This document shows positions 11,301-23,397 of a stretch of DNA of 64,000 bases, in pieces; the first letter of the stretch is position 1, and every line of letters starts with the position of its first letter. The notes beneath the pieces were generated by a model. That model did not search any database. It was not told the DNA's origin and worked only from the letters and a program-made list of their open reading frames with translations. Source of the stretch: Chelonoidis abingdonii (lineage: Eukaryota > Chordata > Testudines > Testudinidae); the NCBI RefSeq assembly GCF_003597395.2, contig NC_133777.1, positions 55,128,619 through 55,192,618 of the forward strand, given 5' to 3'. Position numbers and translations under genes: made by a program.

Positions 11301-12730
11301 CAGTGAGTGGAAAACTAAAGCTACTTTCTCACTCTTGTATGCATGCCTGGTTCATCACTGCATTCTAATTCATATTGCTAGTAAATGCTATGAATCATAT
11401 TTTCCATGAAAGCATTATATAATCTTGCTCAAGAAAAGCCACGTAGAACCCACCTATCCTATCTTTCCTCTTCTTTGCAGTTTATTGCTCTCACTTGAGG
11501 TGTCTGAATTTAGAGCCCAACCCTGCAAACATTTAAAAATAAGATTAATTTGACTTAACTAGGACTACTTATACCCTGGTTGTCCCCAGTTGCCCAAAGA
11601 GTCCCTTGAACAGTTGGTATAAATCAGAGAAGTTGCCCTCATTTACCCGGGGGCCCAACCAAGCACCACTCTAGCTGCAGGATCAGGCCTACAGCACCCC
11701 CACACTGAGAAATACCAAGCATGCTAAGCTAGGAGCTGGGCCCTGTCTTTACTTGTTCTTGTAGAATGCTCAGCCAACTTTTGGGAGGCCAGAAATGATT
11801 GTATCAATTAGCTGCCATAGTTTCATAGGTCAAAGATGGGAAGCAACATGCATTGAAAATATATTAATTCTGATCACTTCACAAATTACAGGTTGTGCAT
11901 TTTAAATATTGTGTTAAGTGGAGCAGATGATACCCGTGTAACTTGTATTTTATATACTTGTGTAATTTACATACAGACAAACCAAAAAAGAAGAGCTCTC
12001 CTCCGTTTCTCATGGCAGAATGGTTGATATAACATAATCAAAAGCAACCGAAGTTTCCTCCTTGCTCCCCAAGTTTTTTCCTGACCCTTAAAATAAGGTT
12101 CTGGGAGCCTTTTTATTTCTAGTAACTTTGAGCCTTATCAGCTCTGTGAATCTGTAGGAGCAGTTGTGTTCTCAGTGCTTCTGAAAAACGGATCACTTAT
12201 TTAGAGATCTAATTGTAATGGAGGAGGCTCACCTTAGGCACACATTATTTAAAATCTTAACCATGCTTAGTGTAACCTGACAGGGTTCAGTTATTTCCTC
12301 AAAACAACATTGGATTCACTTATTATGAAAAAGGCACTTGGCCCACTGTAACTTAAATAAAATTAATTCCATCTCAGGGCTCGGGTGATCTTCATAAATC
12401 ATTCTAATTTCTCTCTTGCCAGAATACATTTCTTGGTAAAGTTATTTCCCTGTAAATTATTGCAGTCCACCTGCTAGTCCATATATAGTAAACATATTGC
12501 AACACATAATACCCTTGAGAAAGCTCTTATCAGAGCAGCACTTATCTCAACAGCTCACACTTCATTAGGTTTTCCAAGAAACGTGGAACAATAATAGAGT
12601 GGGGAGAAGGCTTTCCAAAGAACAGGGGTGGGGTCGGGGTTGTCCTGGGTTACCTCTGATATGTCTGGCACTTGTCATTTGATTCTGATCATCTCACCTT
12701 TGAGGAGTATGACCCATCTCTATGGATGAA
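11301..12730. other. Unassigned AT-rich sequence
   Basis: No gene or repeat identified. Confidence 0.45.
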
Positions 12731-12738
12731 GTATAGAC

Positions 12739-13325
12739 CAGTGGTTCTCAAATATGAGGTGCAAGAATGTGTTAAGAGCCGTGGGAGCTGTGCTTTTTGT
12801 TTAAAATAAATAAATAAATAAATGCTCTGGTTGTCAACCCTAGGGAGCTGGGGCTCTCGCCAAAGGGCCGTGCCCACACAGGAGGAGAAAAGGGAAAAAA
12901 GGAACAGGCAGAGCCCTAGCTGCTGCCCAGTCTTGGCCTCTCGTCCCAGCTCCCCTAATCCCTCACCAGGAGGCAGCCCTGGTTTGGGATTTCCTTCAAC
13001 TGCTCCAAATCCCTCCCTGGGAGGTGGTGGTGCATATCTGGTTGTCAGCCCTGGAGTGGCGGCAGCAGCACAAAAGTAAGAGTGGCAATGGGGCGCTAAG
13101 TCTGCTGTGAAAAGTGATATTGACCAATATCACTTTTCACATTGTCACCCTTACTTCTGCGCTGCTGCTGGTGTGGCGTTCTCTTCAGAGCTGGGTGCTC
13201 AGCCAGCGGCCTCTGCTCTGCCTTCAGAGCTGGGTGATGGTATGTGTACTTGTGGGGAGATAAGGGGCATAAATGACTACAGACACAAAGGGGGGGGTGA
13301 AATCAAATAAGCTTGAGAACTACTG
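12739..13325. mobile_element. Non-autonomous hAT-type transposon, 587 bp
   Basis: Begins CAGTGGTTCTCAA and ends TTGAGAACTACTG, a clear terminal inverted repeat. The flanks gtatagac (12731-12738) and gtgtggac (13326-13333) match at six of eight bases, consistent with an aged 8-bp target-site duplication. Inside are a short AAAT-type microsatellite (12803-12823), a proline- and GC-rich segment, and a perfect 15-bp hairpin at 13107-13140. No transposase frame is present. Confidence 0.82.
13107..13140. repeat. Perfect 15-bp hairpin inside the hAT element
   Basis: Arms gtgaaaagtgatatt (13107-13121) and aatatcacttttcac (13126-13140) are exact inverted copies separated by a 4-base loop, gacc. Confidence 0.95.
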
Positions 13326-13589
13326 GTGTGGACTAAATGCTGGCTTTTGAAATTGCAAGTGAAGGTGAGCAGCATGAATGAGATGCTCAGGTCAGCTCCT
13401 TCTTCCCTGAAATGGTTATTGGGGATGATATTCAGATTTTTACATCCTTTACTTTTCCTCTCTGAGCACAGTCCTGGCCCTCACCGCATTGAAATCAATG
13501 GGAATTTAGTCCCCATTCAGCAACTTCATGGGCAGCTGGTATCATAGGCTGGGGGAGGCTGAGCATCCCCAAACATCCCAGTGTGGCTC

Positions 13590-14030
13590 CAGGGCCAGCT
13601 TTCGGCCTATTCCACCAATTCCCCCAAATCAGGCCCCACTCCTAAGAGGGCCCCCCACCCAGTGAGAATCCCTTCCTTGGCTAGAGGCACCTTTTTAATT
13701 TTTACTCACCTGGCGGCGCTTCAGGTCTTCAGCGGCACTTCAGTGGCAGGTCCTTTGCGTGCTCTGGGTCTTTGGCGGCACTTCAGTGGCAGGTCCTTTG
13801 CGTGCTCTGGGTCTTTGGCGGCACTTCGGCATCAGGTCCTTCAGTGCCACTGAAGACCTGGAGTGAGTGAAGGACCCACTGCTGAAGAGCTGCTGAAGAC
13901 TCAGAGCACCGCCTGGTGAGTACAAGCCCCACAAGTTTTTTTTACATGGGTTTTTTTTTTTTAAATCATCCCTGTCGGGGCCCGTCGAAACTGTTCAAAT
14001 TGGGCCTCGCACTTCCTAAAGCTGGCCCTG
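13590..14030. mobile_element. Non-autonomous hAT-type transposon, 441 bp, with internal tandem repeat
   Basis: Terminal inverted repeats CAGGGCCAGCTTTCGG and, from the other end, CAGGGCCAGCTTTAGG. The flanks tgtggctc (13582-13589) and tgtggttc (14031-14038) differ by one base, an 8-bp target-site duplication. The interior has two 43-bp tandem units starting at 13733 and 13776 plus a partial third at 13819, built around 'cggcacttcagtggcaggtc'. Confidence 0.9.
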
Positions 14031-14309
14031 TGTGGTTCCACCCACACTCCACCCACACTCCACCCCCAGTCCTCTCCTGCTTCCCGCTCTGTGAGCCGTT
14101 CTTCCCCTGTGCCATCATGGTGTCAGGGGCTGGGGCTGTGCTGCCCAGTCTCCCAGCACTCCAGGCTGGCAGGCAGGGGCTGGGGGTACTAGCCTGCGGC
14201 AGGGCCAGCAACCACAGTGGCCTCTGGGCTCTTGTGGGCATGGACAGGACAAGGAGAGACTAGCGGGCTAGCCTCCCCGAGCCAGCAGTTCACCCACCAC
14301 CCATGAGCA

Positions 14310-14485
14310 GAACACATAACTTTAAGCACCTTGAAGTCAATGAGATCATTGATGTATTTACATTTAAGCATGTACTTAATTGCGCTGCTGAGTAGGGATG
14401 GACTTCTTCATATTCTTACAGTTAAGCACGTGCTAAAGAGCTTTGTTGAAAATGGGTCTTCACTGATTTCAGTGGGAGCAGCACT
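14310..14485. repeat. Palindromic repeat of the CATTGACTTCAATGG type
   Basis: Contains 'taactttaagcacc', 'catttaagcatgtactta', 'ttaagcacgtgcta' and the core 'cactgatttcagtggg' at 14461-14476. These are the words of a turtle repeat whose two halves are inverted copies. Ends are approximate. Confidence 0.5.
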
Positions 14486-15685
14486 GGGCCTTCAAAGTGT
14501 GTTGAATTTTTCTATACTTTGAACAAAAGTTGTGCTACACGAGTCTCTCATTCAAAAGTCAATATTCTCCCACCTAGTGCTTAGCACTGACTTTAGGAAT
14601 CACTCTGAATACAAAGAGACTTGTGTGTGTATATGCAGAAAAAAGAAGTATGGCGCCTGGACAGAAGGAAGAGGAACTGACCCATTAACACACACTGCTT
14701 TTTTATTTTTATTTTTATTTTATTTTTTAATATTCAGAGACGCATCCCTGTCTCTCCTAAGTCCCTTTTGTGCTGCTCCAGCTGTTTCTTCATTCATGAA
14801 CTTCCCATGAATAAATTGCAAAATTCTTATTTTTGCTCATTATTTTGATTTATTTACAAATTCTCTTACCAACTAATTCTTGGTCTGCAGATCGTTCATA
14901 AACAGTTGAGTGTGAACATTCAAAATCTGCAACTCAGGCTATTAGTCAGTTACCTAATTTGCATGGAAGAATTTCTGTTTCCTGAATGGAAAACTGATGT
15001 AATTCACCAACAGCAATATGGATTTTAAATGTGCAGTTCACTGTTGCAGATTAGGCAGTTTAAAATTTGCTTTCAGTGAATGTTCCAACCTTTTGAGTTT
15101 TTTAAATTTTCTTTTCACAGCATTTATTAATCACGATAGTAAGGCTTGTTCAATAGACTTCATGGAAAGCCAGCACAAGAGGGATTAAATACAGTCTACA
15201 TGGATTTATTTAAAATTTGAACAAATAGCTCTAGATTTCAAAATGCATCAGCTGATTTATCATCTGATCAGACTCTCAGCTTGAGTGAAGAAACTGGCCT
15301 TCTGTGCCCATAACTCAAATGTGACATGGATAGTTCAAGGATAAAATGTATTGACAGGATCTGGTTAATTCAGTTTAGACAGTAGATTTGTGTACTTTTG
15401 CAGCTGGTTTTGATGGCTGAATGCACTCTATTAAGGGAATATTCATTGTCTAATGAGCCTGGTCTTCCTTTGGTGGTGGTTGGTGTAGTTTTTGGTTTGT
15501 TTGTTTGTTTGTTTTTAAATATTTTCATCAGTAATCGGAAAACTTCAATGCTGTTCAGCAGAGAATGTATAACACTTTGGTATTCATCCGCCTTTAGGAC
15601 CAAATCCTGTTTGCAAAGCACAACCAGACAAGGAGATCAGGATCACTGCTGGAGGTGGCTTAATGGAGCTACATAGTAACATGCA
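14486..15685. other. Unassigned sequence with simple T-rich tracts
   Basis: T-rich simple sequence lies at about 14698-14728 and a GTTT run near 15497-15515. No gene found. Confidence 0.5.
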
Positions 15686-15687
15686 GT

Positions 15688-15830
15688 GTAGTTGTAGCCA
15701 TGTCTGTCCCAGGATATTAGAGAGACAAGGTGGGTGAGGTAATATCATTTATTGGACCAAGTTTGTCTCTGTCATCAGAAGAAGTTGGTCCAGTAAAAGA
15801 TATTACCTCACCCAGCTTGTCTTTCTACAT
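15688..15830. mobile_element. PLE-tail-like repeat forming a long inverted repeat
   Basis: Starts 'gttgtagccatgtctgtccc', a word set I know from the 3' tails of turtle Penelope-like repeats. It then forms an inverted repeat: the arm from about 15718 to 15760 and its inverted copy at 15785-15826, each about 42 bp with few mismatches (inner 29 bp: 15732-15760 against 15785-15813), separated by 24 bp. No coding sequence remains. Confidence 0.6.
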
Positions 15831-17470
15831 AATAACAGTCACCTCTGTTCTGAGGCAGGAGGATGGAGTCCCTGCGATTTGCTCCACTCTCCTCCCGGCC
15901 CCAAATACCCTGCAGAGAAGAACTCCACAGTGTCTCCATGGTCATGTCCCTCTGTGACAGTGAGGAAGAATAGGTAGAATTTCTCTTTGTAATATTTATA
16001 TTCAAATTCTGCTTTTCATTACACTGGTTAAACATTTACCTGTCTGGCTTTATAACACTTTGTGAATGCTCTTATATTTGGCATGGTTAATCTGTCTCCT
16101 GGAACCCTTTTCATTTTTCAGAGTATAGCTTAATGTGAAGTGTTCACTGAACATGAATAAGTAGCTGATGGTGCTCTGTGTAGCAGGTGCTGGCTAATTG
16201 CATGTGTTCATTTCACAGCTGCTATGTGGTCTTACTATCCAGCTGAGGCAGATCGTGAAAGTTCATCTGAACCGTGACTGGTCAAGAACAATCTAAAACA
16301 ATGGTGTGTTTTGTTCTTACATAGTGACAGTAAAACGCCACAGGGCAATGCTAGCTGTTTAACCATTTTTCACAATTTTGTGCAGCACAAATGCTGAACA
16401 AAGCACAGTAAATGAGTGACATGATGTAATGCATTTTCCAAAGAATCTTGCAAAAAGAAAATGATCATAAATCTTTTCAGGGAGTGGGATGCTTTTTGAG
16501 AAAATATATAGGCCGCAATCTACAACCCTCAGTTACAAGTATACAACCTTCCTGATTTCAACACAGTTATGCCAAGGTACAGAATTTTGGTCCGATGTTT
16601 CAAAATAAGAAAAATCACAGTGGTTTTCCATTTAAAAAAAAAACATAAGAGATTCAGTAATTCATAGTGTTGACAGTACCCTCCCATAAATGTCTAGTTT
16701 GTGAACTGCATGGATCAGATCTGAGGGCTGAATCTTTTATAATAAGAATCTGGTGCTGGAGAAATGAGAAGGCATGTTTCATTGCTTCTTGTGGCACTCA
16801 TTAGCATGCTGTAGTTACAGCAGGAGTCTGTCAGTTTGTGCTTTTTGGACCCTCCTTTTATAACTAGGCTGAAATTTGAAAGATTTTATATTGTATGTTT
16901 TGTATGTTGTAACCACAATAACTCTCTGAGGTAACCATATATGGGCAGTTCACATGAGAACACAGTAATGTTTAACGATATATGGAAATATGTTGTTGAT
17001 TACATGGGCAAAAAAATCAAATATGACATGAAGGCAGTTTTAGGGAAAGGTGCTAATGTTATGAGTCAATATACAAACACTTAGGATGGATGAAATGAAA
17101 CTCTCACTGCACCCACATTGTCATGAAGGAGATTGTGTGAGGTAAAGCAGCCTTTGTTTGGGCAGTCAAACCTCCTGGGAGATTCCTTTGTATTGCAAAG
17201 CAACTGCACAGAAAGGAGGGCTGAGTCTTAGTCCCAAACGCACCTTCCAATGGCTTGTGTTCCTAGGTGGGCAGGTTTGGGCTAGAGGACTTCCTACATG
17301 AAAAGCCCTGGGGATTAGGGAGGGGTAGGGAACAGTGTGTTTTAAACAGAGATATTCTAGAGAGCATACAGCTGCCTAATGGCAAAAGGGCAGGTGTGCT
17401 TTGGCTTTGTGTTTCTGCAAAAGAGAGCTGTACCTTTTATGGAGTCTGGCCCAAATCCACAAAGATATCA
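15831..17470. other. Unassigned sequence
   Basis: AT-rich DNA without recognisable repeat ends or coding frames. Confidence 0.5.
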
Positions 17471-17474
17471 AATC

Positions 17475-17535
17475 TGTCTCCCATTGAAATCACTGGGAGG
17501 TAGGTGCCTAAATCCATTTGAGGATCTGGGTCGCT
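17475..17535. repeat. Short palindromic repeat fragment
   Basis: Core 'ccattgaaatcactggg' at 17481-17497 followed by 'aggtgcctaaatcc', words of the CATTGACTTCAATGG-centred family. Confidence 0.4.
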
Positions 17536-19730
17536 GTGACCGCCTCTGACTAAAAAAACAGTTTACTCAATCTATAAATATATTACTCTAACAAAATACC
17601 CTGACTGTCACCGATTTTTCTTCCAGCAGTGTACAGCTTTACAAGGCCCCCACATCTGTTACCGCTTGGCAAAGGAGCTACACTACAGCAGGAAATCAAA
17701 ACACAAAAATGTGCACCACTTCTCTGTCCTCATTCCCTACTATGTCTTTTACTGGGTGGTAGGTATGAAATGTACTATTTCCCTAGATCCTCTGCTCCTG
17801 CTACCTCTCTCTCACATGTTCATAGCCCCAGTGGTTTCTTCAAGCCCTCCTTATTGTTGTCCCAGTTCCGGAAAGCATCCATATTCAACAACTTAAGTTA
17901 TGCACATGCTTAAGTTTTATTTAAGTTAAGCCCTTAAGTTGTTTTTCTGAATCAGACCCTGTAAGAGTGACTCAGCCAATCAGAGAAAAGAAACAATAGC
18001 ATGAGATTCAGGTGACTAGTCACAACTGAGGAATTGATCTCAAATACAGTGTGTTGGAACTCAAAATGAACTGATAGTGAGCAAGCCATAGAATAAAAAT
18101 GTTCAAGAAAACAAATTTTAAAGTAAATTCAAATAAATGTGAGGATGTCACAGAAAAAGAGGCTAAAGTTGTCAAGGAAAATTATTCACCTTGAACTGTT
18201 CAGTCAAGCCCTATTTTGATTTTGGAGAGTCTTTCTCTTTACTGGGGCTCTGAGATTTGAGTTTCCCCAAATTTTCCATCATTTGCCTCATGGAGGGCTA
18301 TTGAAATAGCCCACCTCTTACTGAACTGGTCTCATTCCATCCACAGAGATTACTGGAATGTCTGTCACAAGCAGTGAATGAAACAATTTTAAAAAAAGGA
18401 GCCATTCTCAACATTTCTCAGTGTCTGATGTGAACCATAGGGCAGGACACAGGGTTCTGATGGTCCCTGACACCAAAACACACTGCATCTCTCAACTATT
18501 AGCCACACCTCCATTGTTCTATGCACAAACACACAATATTCATGTATAGTTCAACAGATGTAATGCACTGTAGTAAGTAAATGATGCAATTGCAGGTAAT
18601 GCTCACAGAATACATATGAAAAGAAACCATTGGGTTTCTTACACAAGTCTGGGGAAAAACTGTATTCTGTTTATTAAAATCTTTCTAAGCAATAAAACAT
18701 TTCAATGTTAATTAGCATTTTCCAAGTTGTAAATGAAATGCTTTGATGGGGAGAAGGAAAAAACATGAAGACTTGACTGTAAAATTTACATTAGTAAATA
18801 TTGCTATTTACGATGGACTGACATTTCCTGTACATACAATATATAGTGCTCGGAATGGGGAGATGTTATAGTTTTGCATTAAGTAAGTAAACTGGAGTGT
18901 GTCTCATATGAAGGGCTCATTAAATATCCCCCCCCCATTAGTCTATACACAGAATATCACTGATATCACTAGCTCTCTCTCTCTATCCTTTGCCACAATC
19001 TCTAGACTTTAGTGCAAGAGTCTTCTCAGATCCTTCCATCTGGCACAGACTTTCTATATAACTATGCTTCTTTGGTTTTCCATCTTATTTAATAGTTTAG
19101 CTCCGTACCTCTCCTCATGTCTCTTCTTTTTTTTTTTTTTTTTTGTTTGTTGTTAATACAGTCAGGTATTTTGGGATAGCGCTTGTATGGTAAATGCAAT
19201 AAAACAACAACCTGTGCTCAGTACCCTTGGGTCAATGGGAGTGAAAGGAGCTCATCACTTAGCAGAACATGGCCTTAACCTTCTATTGTATCAATAGGAG
19301 TTCCACAAGCAGATCACTAGCAAGAAATGGCTCAGACTGTTTGTTATTCTGACCAAGATGATGAGATCCTAGTGTAATAATATAATTCTGAGATTACTGA
19401 AGGGGATGGGGGCTTGTTTAATTCTTGCAAAGAGTTTGTCCTGTTTCTTCGGCTATGGCAAGTATTTTTGATCTCTCTAGATCTTGGCAATGTTGATGAT
19501 ATTTGACAGCATTTTGGGGGAGTTGATGCTTCATCTCTATTTAAGCTTTTCTGAGCTCATTTAAATAATGCTGTTAGATACCTTCCAGTGTTTTATTGCT
19601 TCCAAGGAGATTTCTAGTATTCACTCTTTTTTTTTTTCTCTTGCTGCAATCAGTTAGCACATTTGTAGCATGACAATCTTGGTAATCTGTCAATGTACCG
19701 CTTATTAATTCTGTTTGATATCAGGGGCTC
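17536..19730. other. Unassigned AT-rich sequence
   Basis: Very AT-rich, with almost no open frames between 18000 and 19900. A run of about 18 T lies near 19127-19144 and a C9 run near 18931-18939. No gene. Confidence 0.5.
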
Positions 19731-19739
19731 ACAGTTATC

Positions 19740-20720
19740 TGTAAGATTGCAGACTCCATTTTGAATATGGGGTTGGTTTGCCTTATCTGTTTCCTTTTAC
19801 CTTTTGTATTGGACTGGAATGCCAAGGGGTAGCACCACAGGGCTAAAAAGTAGTCACTAATGTAAGTATTCTCCCATTGAAATAGAACCACCTCAGACAA
19901 CTAGTTTTCTCAGGTGGGCTGGTAACTAAGCAACTGGTAGGGAATTTTGATCATCTGATAAGACTGACCAGGGAGTCCTCTGACAAAGAGAGCTGGAGAA
20001 TTTAAAAGGAGAAGCCCTCAGCAGCCAGCTGGCCCAGACATGTTCTGGATGGAAAGCTGTGTGCAGAAAGGATAGGAAGGATCCTGGACTCTTTAGAGGA
20101 CTCTGGCCTATACCCAAAGAACTCACCACAGAGGTGAGAGAATTGAGGTAGCAAAAGGCATATAGGTGCGTCTACATCTGGGTATTTCCCATGCTCAGTA
20201 AGGAGTAAAGTTTCTTTGTTGGCTTTCACTGTCACATGCTTCTGAAGTGTTAAAGTGTAAACCAACAGGCTCACTCCTTCAGTAGGATTCTGGGGAACAT
20301 GCAAGAGCAGCTGGGGAGGCTTAGGGGAGACCACACTAGTTTCAGGATGTAGTCAATTGGACCGCGGGCTCCCCCCGCCAAGAGGGGTGTTGGACACAAG
20401 GTCCGTACCCAGAGTGCATGCCTAAAGGCCCAAAGCTAGGCACAGTGTCTAAACTCTGCGCAGCTCCAGCAAGCTAAGGATGTTTGGATCCCCTGACACC
20501 AGTCTGGTGAGCATCCAGCAGTGACAGCTCAATCAGATCTGTGTGACGTAGTTCCCAGAGAAACATGGGAATTGTAGTTTGGGCTGCAATGCATGCTGGG
20601 AAAGGGGTTGAGCTCTGAAAAAAGCTAAGCAAGAGAAAAAGTGAGGAAGAAACAACACCTGGAATTGGGGTTGAGCTCTGAAATGAGCAGAATGTGCAGT
20701 GGGTCACCCAGCTAAGCGCT
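19740..20720. repeat. Possible old LTR-type sequence
   Basis: This stretch reads like LTR or retroviral leader DNA: 'ctcagtaaggagtaaagttt', 'ctttcactgtcacatgc', a GC-rich block at 20350-20400, and 'aacatgggaattgtagttt' followed by 'aatgcatgctggga'. I cannot find paired ends or a target-site duplication, so this is a weak call. The frames of 110 and 77 codons on the minus strand are not protein-like. Confidence 0.3.
20567..20601 (-). promoter_or_regulatory. ZNF143/THAP11-type motif
   Basis: On the minus strand 20578-20567 reads ACTACAATTCCC, the core of the ZNF143 (SBF/Staf) recognition element found at many vertebrate promoters. A 'tcccagcatgcattgc' word follows on the same strand at 20601-20586. 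Binding is inferred from sequence only. Confidence 0.4.
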
Positions 20721-21319
20721 ATCCAAGAAAGAAGCCTGTGGGGGACCAGAAAGGAGGCCCCAAGGCAGGCAGGAGACTGAAGAACCCTGAGGAGGGATAA
20801 GCTTGGTAAGTTTGGTAAAGGACTGTAAATCTGAAACTAAGGAATTTTATGGAAGGGTGAAGTATTTGGACTTGCAGTAAAAGCAAACAGAAAGAAATGG
20901 CTTGAGACAAAAGAAATATCATGGGGTTGAGACCTGGATTGGGCCCCTTCTTTTTGTCTAGGGCCAGGGCTTCCAGAAAGGATGAGAGGAAATACACCCA
21001 GTCCTTTACTCCGCTTCATCTAGGGGGAAGATGACTGGCCATGGGTAGAGGGCTGTGGCTCAGAGAAGGTGAAGGGCTGTCCTTGTTTCACTGAACTTTT
21101 CATTCCCCTGGAAGGGTCAGAATCTTCCTAATGCAGCTGGCTAGCCAATCACTGAGCAGAAGTCAAGGCAGTCACCCCACTGGATGATGGAAAGCTAGGC
21201 TGCTTGGCGCACGTACTATAAAGCTTTTGGAAAATAACTGTTAAAACACAGAAAAGAGTCAAGTCCACAGGGGTTGGGACAAGAAGTCTGCCTTCTCTGG
21301 TTTATACTTTATGCTGGAT

Positions 21320-21590
21320 TCCAAGCCCTGTACACTGGCTGCTTCTGCCACAAGATGGATATGAGAGCAGACAGACATTGTTTCCTTCCTGCCACTTCTG
21401 GATGCTGTGCATGCTTGGAGCAATAGGAAAGGAGCAGTTCTTGTCTTCAAGTGTGGGAACTGGACTTCTGATGGGCCCTTATATGGGCTGCATGGGACAC
21501 ATGCCCTGCCCGCACCAGGCAAGGATGAGGTGGAACCTGACCAGGTTCCCTTTCTGTTTACCATGTGAGTTTCTACATACTAGTAGAGCT
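21320..21590 (+). repeat. Unknown repeat, plus-strand copy
   Basis: A roughly 210-270 bp segment that recurs inverted at 22555-22790. Shared words include 'atgcatgcttggagcaatag' style sequence at 21405-21427, 'aaggagcagttcttgtc' and 'gatgaggtggaac'. Both copies keep an open frame with the shared peptide CMLGAIGKEQFLSSS. Confidence 0.65.
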
Positions 21591-21876
21591 CTGGTTTTGA
21601 GAAGCCTTAACTGAGCCGTGATTTAGTTGTGTAATTTCTGTGGCAGAAAAAGAGATCTGTATAAATCAGAATAAAAGTAATTTCATGGCAAAGGATACTG
21701 TGCTATGAGGAGTGCTTTTTTTCTGTAAAAGAATGTCCTCTCTGTACTAACAGGGAAGAGAAGTGCAATAACAAGTGTGTAATTCCTTCATAACCATTGT
21801 CAAAACACAGCTAGGAGAATGGTAAAATTTTTCAATAGTAAAACTTTTATTAGCTATTATGTTAACTTTCAATGAA

Positions 21877-21962
21877 ACTTAAGCTCCTAAATGCCTATGT
21901 CACTTTTGACAATGGGACTTAGGCACTCAAGTCACTTAGGTGGTTTTGAAAATTTTACCCTA
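21877..21962. repeat. Palindromic repeat fragment
   Basis: 'ttaagctcctaaatgcctatg', 'acaatgggacttaggcac' and 'ttaggtggttttgaaaattt' are words of a turtle repeat with inverted halves around 'aatggga'. Confidence 0.45.
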
Positions 21963-22554
21963 GTTAAAGGAAATGAATTATTGCCCAGTTCTGCATTCCT
22001 TGTGCACCCAAACCTCCCAGTGAACAAGGAATGCAGGCTTTAACTCCAGATACAGAGAAGCACATGACAACAGTGGTGAAATTAAAATGTTATAGGGAGC
22101 TGCATCAATTAGGATAGTGTGAGGTGGATATAGAGAGGCTGATCAGCCTAACAGCAAAGGAGGTTCATTTCAACATCAGCAATCCCAGCATTATTTCAGG
22201 ATAAATATTTACTTTATATGACACTGGAGATCCTACTAAAGGGGCACTTTCTCCACCCCATGAAAATATTTAGAATTGTACACATGCTAAACAGGCACAA
22301 GTATCCCCTCAAGCCTCATTTTTCTCCCTTCTATTTTAAAAATCAGTTATTACTATACCAGCATAATGGTCATTCCTTTTAATCTTTACTTAGTACCGTA
22401 CATATTGTATCTTGACAAATTTGATATACAAGTTAAGGCCTCGATCCTGCAATGTGATGTGAGTGACAGGATCCTGGTGAGGACCATTGGGCTCTGCAGC
22501 AACACAGGGGTTCTCCTGAGATAATCTTTTGAAAATGAGTCATCTCTCACTATG
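21963..22554. other. Unassigned spacer between inverted repeat copies
   Basis: AT-rich DNA between the two inverted copies. A short inverted pair, 'gcattccttg' near 21993 and 'caaggaatgc' near 22026, forms a hairpin. Confidence 0.5.
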
Positions 22555-22790
22555 CAGAGATTCATGTGGTAAACAGCACCAGGCCAAGTTCCACCTCATC
22601 TTTGCTTGGTGCAGACAGGACACAATGAGTCTCATGCAGCCCATGTAAGGGTCCAGCAGAAGTCCAGCACTTGAGGACAAGAACTGCTCCTTCCCTATTG
22701 CTCCAAGCATGCATAGCACTGATAAGTGGCTGGAAGGAAGCAAGGCTACAACCCCTTCGTACTCTACTCCTTCCACTGCACTGGGTCCAA
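22555..22790 (-). repeat. Unknown repeat, minus-strand copy
   Basis: Inverted copy of 21320-21590, with clear similarity over about 210 bp and many substitutions. The minus-strand open frame of 78 codons matches the plus-strand frame of the other copy in phase. I do not recognise the family. Confidence 0.65.
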
Positions 22791-23025
22791 AAGGAATGTT
22801 CCAGCAGGCACAGCAATGTTCCCTACATAGAAGGCCTCCTTGAGGAACCTAGTCTATCTGTCACAGGCAGAATTCTTTGTGGGGCCCAATATTGGAGTCT
22901 GTACCTGAGACACAATCTAACTCACATTTTTTATCTCTTTTCTGGCAGGTTGTTTAAATACTATGTGCCGTCATAGACTGAGCAACCAACAGCTTGTACT
23001 TATGATGCCACAGTGTAACTGCAGG

Positions 23026-23389
23026 CATAGGCGCCAACTTCTGCTCCCGCTGGTGGGTGCTTTAACCCACCCCTCTACCACAGCCCCGCCCCCACTCCAC
23101 CCCTTCCCCCAAGTCCTCACCCCTGCTCTGCCTCCATCCCACCCCTGCTCTACCTCCTTCCCCAAGTCCCCACCCCCACCCTGCCGCCTCCCTTGAGCGT
23201 GTTGTGTCCCTGCTCCTCCCCTCCCCCTCCTGGAATGCCACCAAACAGCTGTTTGATAGTGGGCAAAAGTGCTGGGGGGGGAGGAGCAGGAACATGGCAC
23301 ACTCACGGTAGGAGACACGGAAAAGGCAGGAGGAGCTTGGCTGCCGGTGGGTGTGGAGCACCCGCTAATTTTTCCTTTTTTCGCCTATG
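23026..23389. mobile_element. Non-autonomous hAT-type transposon, 364 bp
   Basis: The ends CATAGGCG...CGCCTATG are inverted copies. A perfect 8-bp target-site duplication ACTGCAGG lies at 23018-23025 and 23390-23397. The interior is C-rich on the left half ('cccacccctctacc' type repeats) and G-rich on the right. This creates proline-, histidine- or glycine-rich frames on both strands that are not genes. Confidence 0.88.
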
Positions 23390-23397
23390 ACTGCAGG

